In this document: positions 27,186-38,233 of the stretch, piece after piece
Layout of the letters: each line of letters begins with the position of its first letter
How positions within the stretch are numbered: position 1 is the stretch's first letter
DNA from: Vibrio echinoideorum
Lineage (GTDB): Bacteria; Pseudomonadota; Gammaproteobacteria; Enterobacterales; Vibrionaceae
Assembly (NCBI RefSeq): GCF_024347455.1
Contig: NZ_AP025483.1
Location: 3,410,001-3,474,000 of the forward strand
Direction: 5' to 3'
DNA: 64,000 nucleotides
Translations under genes and position numbers: made by a program
The notes under the pieces: model-generated
Told to the model about the DNA's origin: nothing
Seen by the model: only the letters and a program-made list of their open reading frames with translations
Databases searched by the model: none

Positions 27186-28203
27186 TGATTCCTCCAAAAC
27201 GACGGCGTACCACCGTCACTGTTTCTCGATTACTACTATAGAAAAGCGTCCGTATACGTACACGTGACTGCTCAACTAATACCTCTGCATCTAGCTCAAA
27301 ATAGGCGCTATCTACAGTTAAATATGCTTTCGCTTTTTTGCTGACTTCGGCACTCACACCGACAATGGCGGATTCAGCCATAAATGCGTCGACCGTATCC
27401 CAACCATCAAATGGGCGTTTGTCTATCAGCTGTTTAGCATCCGATTCACTTAAGCCCGGCGCGAACATCGCTTCCAATAAAGGCGCCTGATTTTCCGTGA
27501 GTGTATTCACATTCAACCGGAAGTCATCGGTGGGTAAAGCGCAAACCAAAGGGCGAACTTTATTCATCACCTCACCGGTAACCTGATACACCGCTCGTAG
27601 CTCCGATTCATCTGCCATTAAACCATTGGCCGCAAGATACGATGGCTTCATCGCTTCATAGGTGCTGTCTTCTACGCCAGACGAAGAGGTGGTTCGGGTA
27701 TCAGCATCAACAAACTCCCAGCTTGAATTCGCGATAACTTCAGCCTGATAAGGCTCAATGTCTTGGTTTTCCAACAAGGTTTGCCACACCGTGACTAAAT
27801 AAGGTGTTTGGTTACTTGAAGTCGTCGCAACCCCAGCTAAAGCATTGAGATTAAAACAAGCCTGTGCATCCACGATACGGCCTTTGACTTGACCATAATC
27901 CAATGGGTATACCTGTTCCTCTAACGCCCATGGTTGGCTTAGGTTTACGGTATCACTGTCTTTGTAGCTTTGCCTAATGCCGTCTTGCACGAGCGCTTCA
28001 ACACCAATGCTATACCAGTAAGCCTGTTGATAATTTAACTGGTTACCAACACGTTTGAATTGAGTAAACAAACGCTCAGACATGCTGCCTGCGATGGTTG
28101 CCATGATCGCCAGTAGCATCAGGATCACGATCAGTGCCACACCACGCTGCTTACGCCCTAAGGCAGAACTTCTCTTAGTAAGGCGATTGATTCGGTTAGC
28201 CAT
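27154..28203 (-). CDS. gspK: Type II secretion system minor pseudopilin K
   Basis: The 349-residue prepilin has the leader ending RKQRG and the hydrophobic helix [18 protein letters not shown], without Glu at position 5, as usual for GspK, the tip pseudopilin. The large soluble domain has the GspK pattern CFNLNALAG and [17 protein letters not shown] 28203 (MANRINRL) is chosen; it overlaps gspJ by 8 bp. Confidence 0.94.
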   Translation of the reverse strand: MANRINRLTKRSSALGRKQRGVALIVILMLLAIMATIAGSMSERLFTQFKRVGNQLNYQQAYWYSIGVEALVQDGIRQSYKDSDTVNLSQPWALEEQVYPLDYGQVKGRIVDAQACFNLNALAGVATTSSNQTPYLVTVWQTLLENQDIEPYQAEVIANSSWEFVDADTRTTSSSGVEDSTYEAMKPSYLAANGLMADESELRAVYQVTGEVMNKVRPLVCALPTDDFRLNVNTLTENQAPLLEAMFAPGLSESDAKQLIDKRPFDGWDTVDAFMAESAIVGVSAEVSKKAKAYLTVDSAYFELDAEVLVEQSRVRIRTLFYSSNRETVTVVRRRFGGISERVSDRSTE

Positions 28204-29011
28204 TATTCCCCTCACTATTTGAAGAGTCATCAGCGTCATCGGCTTGGTCTAACGTACCACTTGGCGTGAGATAAACACGTTCTATCTCACCATAATCTTT
28301 CAAGGTCAGCTTTAGTCGTACAGCTTTAGGCAATGATTTATCGGTTTGCCACTCTTTACCCCAACGACTGCCGTCATAAAACTCAAATTCCAAGCTTTCG
28401 ACATCATCAAGCAGAGGAGTAATTACGCCTTGCTGGCCTGCTGGTGTATCGGGATAGCGCCACCACACTCGCTCAAGCGTTTCTTCTTTGATGCGGTAAC
28501 CCACTTTCGTCACCTCACCTCGAGGAAACTGCTGTTGCGGGTTATGCCAACCAAGGCGAGTAAACATGATGCCAATACTATCGGAATCCAGTAAATACTC
28601 TTTCATTAAAATCAGCTTAGATGATGCTTCTTCACCATTGGTGCGAAACTGTCTCGCTGCCATCTGACGAAAATCATTATCTAAAATGACCAAACTACGT
28701 TGCAATTGATTCAAGCGTGCACTGCGTTCGATTGAGATCTCATTACTTCTCTGAACTTGGTTTACAACTTGATAGGCCGCCATACTTAACGTGGCAAAAA
28801 TAGCGATCGAGACTAAGACTTCGATTAAGGTGAAGCCTCTCCCTTTTGAAGGTAAACCTTGTTTGAATGGCATACAGTTAGAGAAAGCCTTAGTTGACGC
28901 CATACTTTTACTTAGCGATCCGTTTTTACTGAGCGGCTTGCTCTTATTTAGCGATCCATTCTTACTTAACGACATGCTTTTATTTAACGACATGCTCTTA
29001 TTTAACAACAT
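28196..29011 (-). CDS. gspJ: Type II secretion system minor pseudopilin J, with repeat-bearing leader
   Basis: The pseudopilin core is clear: cleavage site [20 protein letters not shown] and the family block [19 protein letters not shown]. What is odd is the N-terminus. From the ATG at 29011, which overlaps gspI, the frame encodes six hexapeptide repeats of the type (M/G)SLNKS and 23 further residues before the cleavage site, a 59-residue leader instead of the usual 6-15. A later ATG at 28873 ([13 protein letters not shown]) would give a normal 13-residue leader but lacks a good ribosome site. Either start gives the same mature protein. If 28873 is used, the repeats are an untranslated gspI-gspJ spacer. 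Confidence 0.88.
   Translation of the reverse strand: MLLNKSMSLNKSMSLSKNGSLNKSKPLSKNGSLSKSMASTKAFSNCMPFKQGLPSKGRGFTLIEVLVSIAIFATLSMAAYQVVNQVQRSNEISIERSARLNQLQRSLVILDNDFRQMAARQFRTNGEEASSKLILMKEYLLDSDSIGIMFTRLGWHNPQQQFPRGEVTKVGYRIKEETLERVWWRYPDTPAGQQGVITPLLDDVESLEFEFYDGSRWGKEWQTDKSLPKAVRLKLTLKDYGEIERVYLTPSGTLDQADDADDSSNSEGNNG
28904..29011 (-). repeat. 18-bp tandem repeat, six copies, at the gspI-gspJ junction
   Basis: Six consecutive 18-bp units of the form TCGTTAAATAAGAGCATG (variants AGTAAAAACGGA) span the start of gspJ. Because 18 is a multiple of three, copy-number change would lengthen or shorten the leader without a frameshift. The first unit overlaps the end of gspI, whose stop TAA lies in it. 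Confidence 0.9.
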
Positions 29012-29372
29012 AGCTGCGCACCGTCACTACTGGAGAAGATTTTTTACTGGTTGCCGCGCTCACATCAAATGCCTTTAACGAGTCTCCGCTGGTATCGATT
29101 GGAGTTACCTTCCAGAACCACTCTCTTCCTGCCAACTCTTGCGTGCCCTGTGCTTTTTTTAGCTTCTCAGGATGCAGCATGACTAAGGCCATTTGATTAT
29201 CAACGACCATCGCCGCGAAGGTTTTTTCTTCTAAATAGCTGAGTGTATTGATGTGCTGAGTAACAGCACGAATCACACTGATCGCCGCCGTCGCAAAAAT
29301 AGCAAGAGCAACCAATACCTCAAGCAGAGTCATACCACGAGAGCGACAAGAAGAAAGGTTATTCCTCTTCAT
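28998..29372 (-). CDS. gspI: Type II secretion system minor pseudopilin I
   Basis: The 124-residue prepilin has the leader ending CRSRG and the conserved MTLLEVLVALAIFATAAI (Met at +1 is normal for GspI), and the GspI block YLEEKTFAAMVVDNQMA. It overlaps gspH by 14 bp at its start and gspJ by 14 bp at its end. Confidence 0.95.
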   Translation of the reverse strand: MKRNNLSSCRSRGMTLLEVLVALAIFATAAISVIRAVTQHINTLSYLEEKTFAAMVVDNQMALVMLHPEKLKKAQGTQELAGREWFWKVTPIDTSGDSLKAFDVSAATSKKSSPVVTVRSYVVK

Positions 29373-29952
29373 CTTCTTCTCCTGGCTCTAACAATCGAAT
29401 CACACCATTATCCAACACTCGAATGCGCCAGCCATCTTGTATGGTGTCACCCGTATTTGGATAAAAAGAGAGGATAAATGGCGTCATTTCGGCACTCGAC
29501 ATGATGTAGATCTGCGGTGGTTTAGGCTTCTTTTCTTCTTCAAGATCAGCAAACATATCTTCATCAAACAAGCTTCCTGGATTAAACAACCTATCGTCGT
29601 CTTCCCATGCTCCACCGCCTAACGTCAATGACAGCGCGAGTTCTTCTGGTAATTCTGTTGAAGAGGGGATCTTTTCGAAATCAGTTTCTTGCCAACCATC
29701 AGACTTCAAAGTCATCAAAACGTAAGTCGATTTCTTTTCATCAATGCGAACACCAAAATCCAATCCACTCAAAATAGCTTCTTCATTGAGTAGCTGAATT
29801 CGTTGATAAAAACTTTGAGCGTATTTTTTAGCGACATCTTTACTATTGGTAGGGATGGTCGCGATCACCGCAACCGCCGTTACTGACAGTAGTACCAACA
29901 CCAACAGAATCTCAATCAAGGTGAAACCTGGCTGTTTTTGCTTAGTTTTCAC
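29359..29952 (-). CDS. gspH: Type II secretion system minor pseudopilin H
   Basis: The 197-residue prepilin has leader MKTKQKQPG and FTLIEILLVLVLLSVTAVAVIA with Glu5. Start is GTG 29952 with GGAG upstream. A strongly acidic insert (DEDMFADLEEEKKPKPP, about residues 130-150) and acidic tail EEDEEE are less usual and may be a surface loop of the mature protein. Confidence 0.93.
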   Translation of the reverse strand: MKTKQKQPGFTLIEILLVLVLLSVTAVAVIATIPTNSKDVAKKYAQSFYQRIQLLNEEAILSGLDFGVRIDEKKSTYVLMTLKSDGWQETDFEKIPSSTELPEELALSLTLGGGAWEDDDRLFNPGSLFDEDMFADLEEEKKPKPPQIYIMSSAEMTPFILSFYPNTGDTIQDGWRIRVLDNGVIRLLEPGEEDEEE

Positions 29953-30050
29953 CTTGTAGACTCCATCTGTTTACGTCCTACCATCAAATAACGACATCAA
30001 GCGGCATCAATCGACAATAACGTATCAAGTAACAACAATGCATCAAACAA

Positions 30051-30070
30051 CAATAAGCCGAGGCTTATTG
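30051..30070 (-). terminator. Palindromic hairpin over the gspG stop codon
   Basis: CAATAAGCC and GGCTTATTG form a perfect 9-bp stem with a 2-base centre that includes the gspG TAA. It is followed by a 100-bp A/C-rich spacer before gspH. It may protect or partly terminate the gspC-gspG part of the message so that the major pseudopilin is made in excess. Confidence 0.55.
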
Positions 30071-30508
30071 AAAGTCTTGCATGTTCCAGTTGCCGATATC
30101 TGCAGCAATACCTTCACCACCTTCTTGGCCATCAGCACCAAGCGTGAAGATATCGATAGTACCGTTGTCGCCAGGGCTTAGGTATTGATACTCGTTACCC
30201 CATGGGTCGTTAGGCAGACGCTTGATGTAACCACCGTCACGGTAGTTACGAGGCTCTGGGCTGCTTGGCTTAGAAACTAATCCATCAAGGCCTTGATCTG
30301 TTGTCGGATAAACGCTGTTATCCAGTTTGTACATGTCGAGCGCGTTCTCTAGCGCCACGATATCAGTGATGGCTTTTTGTTGGTCAGCTTTCTCTTTGTT
30401 ACCCAATAGGTTTGGTACAACAAAGCTCGCCAAAACGCCAAGGATAACCACAACAACCATGACTTCTAATAAGGTAAAGCCTGACTGTTTCTTCATTTTA
30501 TTTTTCAT
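30065..30508 (-). CDS. gspG: Type II secretion system major pseudopilin G
   Basis: The 147-residue prepilin has leader MKNKMKKQSG, cleavage before FTLLEVMVVVVILGVLASF and the GspG signature TTDQGLDGLV, GGYIKRLPNDPWGNEYQYL with the calcium-binding C-terminal loop. ATG 30508 has GGAG six bases upstream; the frame is open further upstream but without family similarity. It forms the main pseudopilus shaft. Confidence 0.96.
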   Translation of the reverse strand: MKNKMKKQSGFTLLEVMVVVVILGVLASFVVPNLLGNKEKADQQKAITDIVALENALDMYKLDNSVYPTTDQGLDGLVSKPSSPEPRNYRDGGYIKRLPNDPWGNEYQYLSPGDNGTIDIFTLGADGQEGGEGIAADIGNWNMQDFQ

Positions 30509-30596
30509 TATTTTCTCCAAATTACAGACAACGAGTTGAAGGTAATGATGTCCTTCGTCTCGATAATCCAAAAACTAACGTCCTATGAGCGACTGA

Positions 30597-31817
30597 TTAA
30601 CCGCTCATCAAATTATTCATTTCAAGCATCGGCATCAGCGTCGCCATCACAATGAACAGCACTAAGCCTGCCATCAAAGCGATAAGGGCTGGGGTAAAAA
30701 TGCCTAAGGCGATGTTAACGGTCGACTCAAAACTTTGGTCTTGGTTATCAGCCGCTCTTGTCAGCATCTGCTCCAACTGGCCACTCTGCTCACCACTGGC
30801 GATCATATGCAGCATCATCGGCGGGAAAAGCTTGGTTTGATCGAGCGCTTTGCGCAGGCTCGCCCCTTCTCTAACACTATCTGATGCCTGCAGTACTTGT
30901 TGTTTCACATGATGGTTCGACATGACATCAACCGCGACCTTCATCCCCTCAAGGATTGGAATCGCGCTTGAGGTACAGATCGATAATGTTCGAGCAAAAC
31001 GAGAGGTATTAATTCCTTTGGCTATCTTACCGATCAGCGGAATACTCAATAATTTGCGATCCCAACTCATACGAACGCCCGGTTTTTTCAGCGCAGTCTT
31101 AACCAGAACAATCACACCAATAGTCAACAACAGTAATTGGATGCCCCAATTCTGGATAAATTCACTCGATGCTAATAAAAATTGTGTCGATTGAGGAAGT
31201 TCTTGGCCCATCTGAATAATCGGCTCAACGATCTTAGGTACAACCGTTGCTAATAGGAAAGAGACTATCGTTACTGCAAACACCACCAGCACGATTGGGT
31301 AGATCATCGCTTGCAGTAACTTAGAGCGCATCTTTTGACGATTTTCGGCGTAGTCCGCTAAGCGCTCCAATACCGCATCTAAGTGCCCTGATTTCTCACC
31401 TGCAGCCACCATCGCTCTGAACAACTCATCGAAGATATGTGGAAAATCAGACAAGCTGTCGGCTAACGAGTAACCTTCAGTAACCTTAGAACGTACTGCC
31501 AATAACATGGTGCGAATACGTGGCTTTTCGGATTGTTCAGCCACCGCTTTCAAGCATTCTTCCAACGGCATACCAGATTGAACAAGCGTTGATATTTGAC
31601 GAGTAATCAAAGCAAGATCAGGGGTGCTGATTCCACGCTTAAAACTGGTCGAGGCTTGAGTGCCTTTCGCATGCTTCGCCTTCGCTTCGGTCATCTCAAC
31701 CGGCATTAAGCCTTGTTCTTTTAAGCGTTGGCGGGCCTGACGAGCGTTATCCGCTTCGATAGAACCCTTTTTGCTCTTACCTTTAGCATCCAGCGCTTTG
31801 TATTCAAATGCCGCCAT
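30597..31817 (-). CDS. gspF: Type II secretion system inner-membrane platform protein F
   Basis: The 406-residue polytopic protein has two T2SSF domains, each with the pattern seen in FARTLSICTSSAIPILEGM and ALITRQISTLVQSGMPLEECL, and three membrane helices. It links the GspE ATPase to pseudopilus assembly. It starts one base after the gspE stop codon. Confidence 0.96.
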   Translation of the reverse strand: MAAFEYKALDAKGKSKKGSIEADNARQARQRLKEQGLMPVEMTEAKAKHAKGTQASTSFKRGISTPDLALITRQISTLVQSGMPLEECLKAVAEQSEKPRIRTMLLAVRSKVTEGYSLADSLSDFPHIFDELFRAMVAAGEKSGHLDAVLERLADYAENRQKMRSKLLQAMIYPIVLVVFAVTIVSFLLATVVPKIVEPIIQMGQELPQSTQFLLASSEFIQNWGIQLLLLTIGVIVLVKTALKKPGVRMSWDRKLLSIPLIGKIAKGINTSRFARTLSICTSSAIPILEGMKVAVDVMSNHHVKQQVLQASDSVREGASLRKALDQTKLFPPMMLHMIASGEQSGQLEQMLTRAADNQDQSFESTVNIALGIFTPALIALMAGLVLFIVMATLMPMLEMNNLMSG

Positions 31818-31818
31818 A

Positions 31819-33321
31819 CTAGACTTCCTTGGTCACACGCATCACTTCTTCTAGGGATGTTATCCCTTTCAGAACTTTGCTTAAGCCATCATCTCGAATA
31901 CTTGGGGTTGTACTACGAATGGCCTTCTCAATAGCCTGTTCACCCGATTCGCTATGAATCAGTTCTTGTACTGAATCATCAATCATCAGCAGCTCATGAA
32001 TACCGGTACGGCCTCTGTATCCCTTATGGCCACACTCCTCACAACCTTTAGCCTGGTAAAGCGTCAGACTTTCTTTTTTCTTCAACCCGAACAGCTTTTT
32101 CTGCTCTTTGTCTGCTTCATAAGGTTCTTTACAACCGTTACACAGAGTACGAACCAAGCGCTGAGCCAAAACACCCAACAATGAAGAAGAGATCAAGAAA
32201 GGTTCAATACCCATATCGCGCAAACGCGTGATCGCGCCGATTGCAGTATTGGTGTGAAGGGTCGACATAACTAAGTGGCCGGTCAAAGAGGCTTGTACCG
32301 CAATCTCTGCGGTTTCCAAATCTCGGATCTCACCAATCATAACGACATCAGGATCTTGGCGAAGAATGGCACGCAAGCCACGCGCAAAGGTCATATCAAC
32401 CTTAGGGTTCACTTGTGTTTGGCCAATACCATCGATATCGAATTCAATTGGATCTTCAACCGTCAGGATGTTGCGTTCGTTACTGTTGAGTTCTTGCAGG
32501 CCAGCATACAAGGTCGTGGATTTACCAGAACCCGTAGGGCCGGTAACCAGGATAATGCCGTGTGGGCGCTGAATCAGCTTACGGAAGTTTTCGTGGTTCT
32601 CTGCTGTCATACCTAAACTGTGCAAGTCTAGACGAGTCGCGTTTTTGTCCAACAGACGCATTACGACACGCTCACCATGCGAAGAAGGCATGGTTGAAAC
32701 ACGAACATCAACCGCTCGGCCACCAATACGCAAAGAAATACGGCCATCTTGTGGCACGCGTTTTTCCGCGATATCCAATTTAGCCATAACCTTTACACGA
32801 GAAACCAACAGCGGAGCCAATTTACGGCTTGGCGCTAGAACATCACGCAGTACACCATCAACTCGGAAACGGATACAGAGTGACTTTTCAAAGGTTTCGA
32901 TATGTATATCCGAAGCACCCTCTTTGATCGCCTCTCCCAACATCGCATTGATTAACTTGATGATCGGGGCATCGTCTTCCGATTCGAGTAGATCTTCATC
33001 TTGGGGCAGTTCTTCTGCCAATGAGAAGAAATCATCACTGTCTGCACCGATGTCTTCCATTAACTGACGCGCTTCAGACGAATCACGCTGATAAGCATCG
33101 GTCAGTTTTTTATCAAACTCATCGAGAGTAATCGCTTGTGGCGTGAAACCATTTTTGACCACGCGGCTTACTTCAATGATCGCCGCCGATTTCAACGGAT
33201 CGACATAGTAAAGTACTGGCGCTCGTTCTGGGTGCTGATATTCCAACACCATCTTGTAGCGGTTCGCAAAGCTAAACGGCAAGCGCTGAAAAGTACGTGC
33301 CGCCCCTACCAATTCAGCCAT
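31819..33321 (-). CDS. gspE: Type II secretion system ATPase E
   Basis: The 500-residue cytoplasmic ATPase powers pseudopilus assembly. Visible are Walker [16 protein letters not shown], the Asp box [10 protein letters not shown], Walker [13 protein letters not shown], His box [12 protein letters not shown] and the tetracysteine zinc motif (CNGC and CEECG). It is very close to V. cholerae EpsE from residue 75 on, while the first 70 residues differ more. Start ATG overlaps the gspD stop by one base (TAATG type). Confidence 0.97.
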   Translation of the reverse strand: MAELVGAARTFQRLPFSFANRYKMVLEYQHPERAPVLYYVDPLKSAAIIEVSRVVKNGFTPQAITLDEFDKKLTDAYQRDSSEARQLMEDIGADSDDFFSLAEELPQDEDLLESEDDAPIIKLINAMLGEAIKEGASDIHIETFEKSLCIRFRVDGVLRDVLAPSRKLAPLLVSRVKVMAKLDIAEKRVPQDGRISLRIGGRAVDVRVSTMPSSHGERVVMRLLDKNATRLDLHSLGMTAENHENFRKLIQRPHGIILVTGPTGSGKSTTLYAGLQELNSNERNILTVEDPIEFDIDGIGQTQVNPKVDMTFARGLRAILRQDPDVVMIGEIRDLETAEIAVQASLTGHLVMSTLHTNTAIGAITRLRDMGIEPFLISSSLLGVLAQRLVRTLCNGCKEPYEADKEQKKLFGLKKKESLTLYQAKGCEECGHKGYRGRTGIHELLMIDDSVQELIHSESGEQAIEKAIRSTTPSIRDDGLSKVLKGITSLEEVMRVTKEV

Positions 33322-35345
33322 TATTCTGTTTCCATTTGGTCGATGAAGGCTTGGATTTCAGCCGGATGATTCATATCAGCACCAAATTTAGGCAATACAG
33401 GAATGTTATCGTCAGCCATCAGTTTCAGGCCTTGTTCAGCCTTGTACAATTGCTCAGCTCGGATGAAGTTGTATTTACGCTGAGTGATACCATCCGCCGT
33501 CATACCATCACGAATGATGGTTGGCTTGATGAATACCATTAGATTCTTTTTCTCAACTTGAGTACTGGTTGATTTAAACAGGTGCCCTAAAACCGGAATA
33601 TCACCTAAGAATGGAACCTTAGATTCACTCTCCAGTGCACGTTCATCAATCAAACCACCCAGCACTAGCATTTGACCGTCTTGAACAATCACCGATGTAT
33701 TCAGTTGACGCTTAGCAAAGCGAACATCCACCGCACCGTTGGCACCTAATACGTTAGAGACTTCTTGTTCTATTTGTAGTTGAACCGAGTCACCTTCATT
33801 GATTTGTGGCACAACCTTAAGTTTGATACCCACTTCTTTACGTTCGACAGTTTGGAATGGATTGTCGTTGCTTGAACCCGCAGTAGAACCGGTTAGAACT
33901 GGCACTTCTTCACCCACAATGAATGAAGCTTCGCCGTTATCCATCACGGTAATACTTGGAGAAGATAAGATGTTTGAGTTTGAATCGGTGGCTACCGCAC
34001 TGATTAGCGCTGTCCAATCACCCATCACCACGCTCATGGCTGCGCCATTCACGCCAGAAAGAGCAGAGGCTAAAGTTGAATAATCACCTTCTTCAGTGGT
34101 GGTTTCATTACGCAAGAATTTACCGTCTGAATCATAAACGGCGGTCGTTGTTTCACTGTCTTTGGCTTCTTCTAGGCCAACCATCACACCACCAATGGAA
34201 GCGCCAGTATTGCTGTACTGAATCATTGCACCCGTTTCAAGGTTACCCCATTGCACACCAAGGTTAACGCCGTCACCTTCTGCCATCTCGACAATCAGGG
34301 CTTCAATCAAGACTTGAGCACGACGAATATCCAGCTGTGCGATCACGTCTTGCAGCGCATTCATGATGTCCGGTTGTGCGGTAATCACCAACGAGTTGGT
34401 ATCACTGTGAGCCGAGATCATCACTTGGTTGCGTTGAGATGAGCTACCTTTAGTTGATGTTTGCTTCTCTGATTGCAGGTTGTCCGACACGCCTTTCAGC
34501 ACATCGACTAAGTCTTCTGCTTTTGCGTATTTAAGGTAAATAACTTGGTTGTTGCCTTTGGTCGCCATTTCAACATCAAGCTGTTCAATCAGCCTTCTTA
34601 AACGGCTACGTACTTTAGGGTCGCCTGAGATAAGAATCGCATTGGTACGCTCATCAGCAACTAATTTAGGTTGTAGGAAGGCAGGTGTATTTTTAGCATC
34701 AGTGGTTTTACTTAATGCATCGACAATACGCACCATTTCTGCCGCAGAAGCATTCTTTAGTTCAACGACTTCAATCTCTTTATCACCCGCTTGGTCAACA
34801 CGCTTGATGATTTCCGCTAAGCGATTTACTACCGCAGCACGGCCAGTAATCAGAATGATATTCGCAGGATCGTAATGCACAACATTACCCGCGCCTGCAT
34901 TGTCATTCAGTTGGCGAAGCAAAGGAGAAAGTTCACGTACTGAAACATTGCGAACCGTCACGACACGTGTGACAACATTGTCGCCTTTGATCGTGTCACT
35001 GTCTCCAACGACTGGAATTGCCGATGTTTTAGAATCTTTAGCCTTGATGATCTTAAGAACACCCGAGTCCATTTCGACAACCGCGTAGCCATACACTTCC
35101 AATACATTTAGGAAGAAGCTGTAATATTGCTCTTCATTGAGCACATCGTAGCTGCGTACATCGATTTTTCCGCGCACCGAAGGGTCAACGATGATCGTCT
35201 TCTCTAAGTTACGACCAACAATATTAATAAACTCTTGAATATCAGTGCCTTTAAAGCTGGCACTAAAATCACTCGCGATGGCTGCGGGTGTGCAGATTAA
35301 GCTTCCTGCCAGTAACCATGCACTTTTCTTAAACCAATGCTTCAC
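33321..35345 (-). CDS. gspD: Type II secretion system secretin D
   Basis: The 674-residue outer-membrane channel has a signal peptide (cleavage after AIAS), N0 domain ([22 protein letters not shown]), three N1-N3 repeats, the secretin core ([16 protein letters not shown]) and an S domain at the C-terminus. Low-complexity Ser/Thr/Gly loops ([10 protein letters not shown]) mark N2-N3 and gate regions. It is cotranslated with gspE. Confidence 0.97.
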   Translation of the reverse strand: MKHWFKKSAWLLAGSLICTPAAIASDFSASFKGTDIQEFINIVGRNLEKTIIVDPSVRGKIDVRSYDVLNEEQYYSFFLNVLEVYGYAVVEMDSGVLKIIKAKDSKTSAIPVVGDSDTIKGDNVVTRVVTVRNVSVRELSPLLRQLNDNAGAGNVVHYDPANIILITGRAAVVNRLAEIIKRVDQAGDKEIEVVELKNASAAEMVRIVDALSKTTDAKNTPAFLQPKLVADERTNAILISGDPKVRSRLRRLIEQLDVEMATKGNNQVIYLKYAKAEDLVDVLKGVSDNLQSEKQTSTKGSSSQRNQVMISAHSDTNSLVITAQPDIMNALQDVIAQLDIRRAQVLIEALIVEMAEGDGVNLGVQWGNLETGAMIQYSNTGASIGGVMVGLEEAKDSETTTAVYDSDGKFLRNETTTEEGDYSTLASALSGVNGAAMSVVMGDWTALISAVATDSNSNILSSPSITVMDNGEASFIVGEEVPVLTGSTAGSSNDNPFQTVERKEVGIKLKVVPQINEGDSVQLQIEQEVSNVLGANGAVDVRFAKRQLNTSVIVQDGQMLVLGGLIDERALESESKVPFLGDIPVLGHLFKSTSTQVEKKNLMVFIKPTIIRDGMTADGITQRKYNFIRAEQLYKAEQGLKLMADDNIPVLPKFGADMNHPAEIQAFIDQMETE

Positions 35346-35386
35346 GTATTTCTCCTACACTTTCGTCCTTCGTTGGACGCAAAGTT

Positions 35387-36310
35387 TTAAAATTCAATAA
35401 ACACTTCATGTTGTTGTCCATCTCTCTCGACGACGAGATTTAGCTCTGTCAGCTCTGAAATGGAACGGAATATGTTGCCCATTGCGGCTGGGTCTGTCAG
35501 GTCTTGCCCATTTAATTGAGTAGCAATATCTCCGTTTTGGAGCCCAACAGAGTTAAAAAGTTCTGAATCTTTGCCAGGGCTCACACGATAACCAATAACT
35601 TTATCGTCACGCTTCACCTGAGACAGTCGAACATATTGGAAGATTTGTTGCGGATCTTTCATTATCTTCGCTTTAATTTCATCAAGCTTCTCTTCTGCAG
35701 AAGCTGGGTTGTTGCCACGTACCGAAGAGGAGGCGCGAGGAGGCGCAGGCGCTGAGACAGCTAAACGCTTGTACTCAATCCCCTCAAGCATCAGTGTTTC
35801 ATCTCGCCCTGAGTTATCAATGATCACGCGATCCACAAGCACCGCTTTTAGCTTGGCACGCGTGCCTTCTATTTCTTCGTTGATCCCGTAAGTCGCTTGT
35901 GTGCCGCGATTAGCAATCACAGCCAAGCTCAGTTTTGGGTTAGAACTCGCTACCGCGCCCACCAAAACCAGATTCAATCGCGTCTTAGGCGCATCTTGGA
36001 TAACTTGTTGTTCAACAACAGGAGCCGTGGTTGGGTTATAGGCGCCAAACATATTGCTCTGCTGCAAAGAAGAGGTATCGAGGGTAGACTGAGGAGAGGA
36101 AGACGATGAAGCTGTTGCTTTCCAAGGCACGACGGTTTGCTCGGCAGGTTCAACAAACCATGCGAGCTGTCCTAAAATCCATGCGGAAGCTGCAATCAAC
36201 ACGCAACAAGTAACTAGGCTTAGTTTTTGCTGAAGTACAAATCCATTCTCTAATAAGCGGCTCAACATAGGATAATGTCCTATGCGACTTTTGAGCTCTA
36301 AAAAGTTCAC
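35387..36310 (-). CDS. gspC: Type II secretion system protein C
   Basis: The 307-residue bitopic protein has one membrane helix (about 30-52), the HR domain that contacts GspD (LNLVLVGAVASSNPKLSLAVI) and a C-terminal PDZ domain (GLQNGDIATQLNGQDL). First gene of the operon. The GTG at 36310 gives an N-terminus of the length seen in V. cholerae EpsC; its AGGGA is very close, so ATG 36268 is a possible alternative. The 287 bp upstream to hslR contain the operon promoter, which I cannot pinpoint. Confidence 0.95.
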   Translation of the reverse strand: MNFLELKSRIGHYPMLSRLLENGFVLQQKLSLVTCCVLIAASAWILGQLAWFVEPAEQTVVPWKATASSSSSPQSTLDTSSLQQSNMFGAYNPTTAPVVEQQVIQDAPKTRLNLVLVGAVASSNPKLSLAVIANRGTQATYGINEEIEGTRAKLKAVLVDRVIIDNSGRDETLMLEGIEYKRLAVSAPAPPRASSSVRGNNPASAEEKLDEIKAKIMKDPQQIFQYVRLSQVKRDDKVIGYRVSPGKDSELFNSVGLQNGDIATQLNGQDLTDPAAMGNIFRSISELTELNLVVERDGQQHEVFIEF

Positions 36311-36597
36311 TTCCCTTGTCCCTTTTCATGACGACAAACGCTGCAAATCATTAAACTTTCAGCTTTTTTATTCATTCGTGCGATACCAAGCTTATTTAAG
36401 CATAAGATCCCGAACTATATCATAGCAAATCTATAAATCGGCATTACATGGCTATTTTGTAATATGACTTGAAAAAAATGCCAACCGCCTCCACTTTAAG
36501 CTTCTACTTAATGTGATAAGCATCATCAAAAACATGTTGCGCGCTGTTCATTACAGTTAAACCGCATTCATTTCTCACTTAAAAGGCACTGCCCTAT

Positions 36598-36984
36598 ATG
36601 AAAAATGCTAATGAAGCTGTCAGACTCGATAAATGGTTGTGGGCCGCTCGTTTTTACAAAACTCGGTCTATTGCTCGCAACATGGTCGATGGTGGCAAAG
36701 TCCACTATAATGGTCAGCGCAGCAAACCAAGTAAAGTTGTCGAACTTGGAGCCGTCATTACGCTGCGCCAAGGTAATGAAGAAAAAACGGTGACTATCGA
36801 GAAAATCTCGGCCCATCGTGGCGGAGCTCCGATCGCTCAAACACTCTATGAAGAAACCACTGAAAGCTTGGCAAAAAGAGAAGAGTTTGCACAACAGCGC
36901 AAGCTTAATGCTCATAGCCCAGCACCAGAACGTCGCCCAGATAAAAAGCAACGTCGTGACATCATCAAGTTCAAGACTCAATAA
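36598..36984 (+). CDS. hslR: Ribosome-associated heat-shock protein Hsp15
   Basis: The 128-residue protein has an S4 RNA-binding domain (VRLDKWLWAARFYKTRS, GGKVHYNGQRSKPSK) and a basic tail (RRPDKKQRRDIIKFK). Hsp15 rescues stalled 50S subunits that carry peptidyl-tRNA. It precedes hslO by 18 bp; this hslR-hslO operon is conserved. Confidence 0.95.
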   Translation: MKNANEAVRLDKWLWAARFYKTRSIARNMVDGGKVHYNGQRSKPSKVVELGAVITLRQGNEEKTVTIEKISAHRGGAPIAQTLYEETTESLAKREEFAQQRKLNAHSPAPERRPDKKQRRDIIKFKTQ

Positions 36985-37002
36985 GCTAGAAGGAATAGCC
37001 AA

Positions 37003-37896
37003 ATGGCAGACCCAATGTCTACAAGTAATGTTTTAAATCGCTACCTATTTGAAGACCTATCAGTACGTGGTGAATTGGTACAAATGGACGAAGCGTACCA
37101 ACAGATTATTTCTAGCAAGGAATACCCAGCACCAGTACAGAAACTGCTGGGTGAGCTATTGGTTTCTACGACGCTTTTAACGGCGACCCTAAAATTTGAA
37201 GGCTCTATCACCATGCAACTGCAAGGTGATGGCCCTGTATCTCTAGCCGTTATCAATGGCGACCACGACCAAAAAATCCGTGGCGTTGCTCGCTTTGAAG
37301 GTGATATCGCTGATGACGCAGGCCTGCACGATCTTGTTGGTAAAGGCCACTTGGTTATCACCATTGATCCTAAGAAAGGTGAGCGTTACCAAGGTATCGT
37401 TGGTCTTGAGGGCGAAACTCTCGCTGACGTTCTTGAAGGTTACTTTGCTAACTCAGAACAGCTTAAGACTCGTCTATGGCTGCGCACGGGTGAACATGAA
37501 GGTAAAGCTCACGCAGCGGGTATGCTTTTACAGGTTATGCCTGATGGTACCGGGACACCTGATGACTTCGAACATCTAGAACAGTTAACCGATACGGTTA
37601 AGAACGAAGAGTTGTTCTCTCTAGAAGCGAATGAGTTGCTGTACCGTTTGTACAACCAAGAGAAAGTGCAGCTGTTTACACCACAGCCTGTTGAGTTCTT
37701 CTGTGGCTGTTCTCGTCAACGCAGTGGCGCCGCTATCATTACGGTTGCTCAAGAAGAGATTTACGACATCATCAGCACCGAAGGTAGCGTTGCTCTACAC
37801 TGTGATTACTGTGGCACAAACTACTCGTTCGACAAGAACGATGTGGATGCACTGTACGCAGAAGCAGCAGATAAAGGCGACAATACGGTTCATTAA
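37003..37896 (+). CDS. hslO: Redox-regulated chaperone Hsp33
   Basis: The 297-residue holdase is switched on by oxidation. The C-terminal zinc switch cysteines are intact as CGC ([10 protein letters not shown]) and CDYC ([11 protein letters not shown]). N-terminal substrate domain shows [20 protein letters not shown] precedes ATG 37003. Operon with hslR, terminator at 37931. Confidence 0.96.
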   Translation: MADPMSTSNVLNRYLFEDLSVRGELVQMDEAYQQIISSKEYPAPVQKLLGELLVSTTLLTATLKFEGSITMQLQGDGPVSLAVINGDHDQKIRGVARFEGDIADDAGLHDLVGKGHLVITIDPKKGERYQGIVGLEGETLADVLEGYFANSEQLKTRLWLRTGEHEGKAHAAGMLLQVMPDGTGTPDDFEHLEQLTDTVKNEELFSLEANELLYRLYNQEKVQLFTPQPVEFFCGCSRQRSGAAIITVAQEEIYDIISTEGSVALHCDYCGTNYSFDKNDVDALYAEAADKGDNTVH

Positions 37897-37930
37897 TTTA
37901 CAGCGTACCAAAAACACGTAATTTACCCCA

Positions 37931-37959
37931 AAAAGGTCAGCACTCAGCTGGCCTTTTTT
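37931..37959 (+). terminator. Terminator after hslO
   Basis: AAAAGGTCAGC, loop ACTCA, GCTGGCCTTTT followed by T. The remaining 270 bp to pckA hold the pckA promoter; I see no certain operator. Confidence 0.88.
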
Positions 37960-38233
37960 GTGATCAAAACAGCGCAAACTCCGTAACATCTCGTAATAAA
38001 ATCACCGCTTAATTTTAATCAATTAATAATGTTCTCGCCTCTAGCGCAAAGGTTTGCGTACAGGATAGACTAGTTAGGCCAATATGTGACGAGACGCTTA
38101 AAACCCCAAGGTTGATATGGATATTTTTTGAGCTATATCCCTGTTTCCCCCGAGTCTCGTTGCTAGCATGGTGAGCAGATAACAATAAAAAATTAATACA
38201 AAATCCCTACAAAATATCCTACAAGGAGCACCT

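Noticed and set aside
28904..29011. Repeats in the window as a CRISPR array
   Set aside because: The units are contiguous 18-bp copies without spacers, and there are no cas genes.
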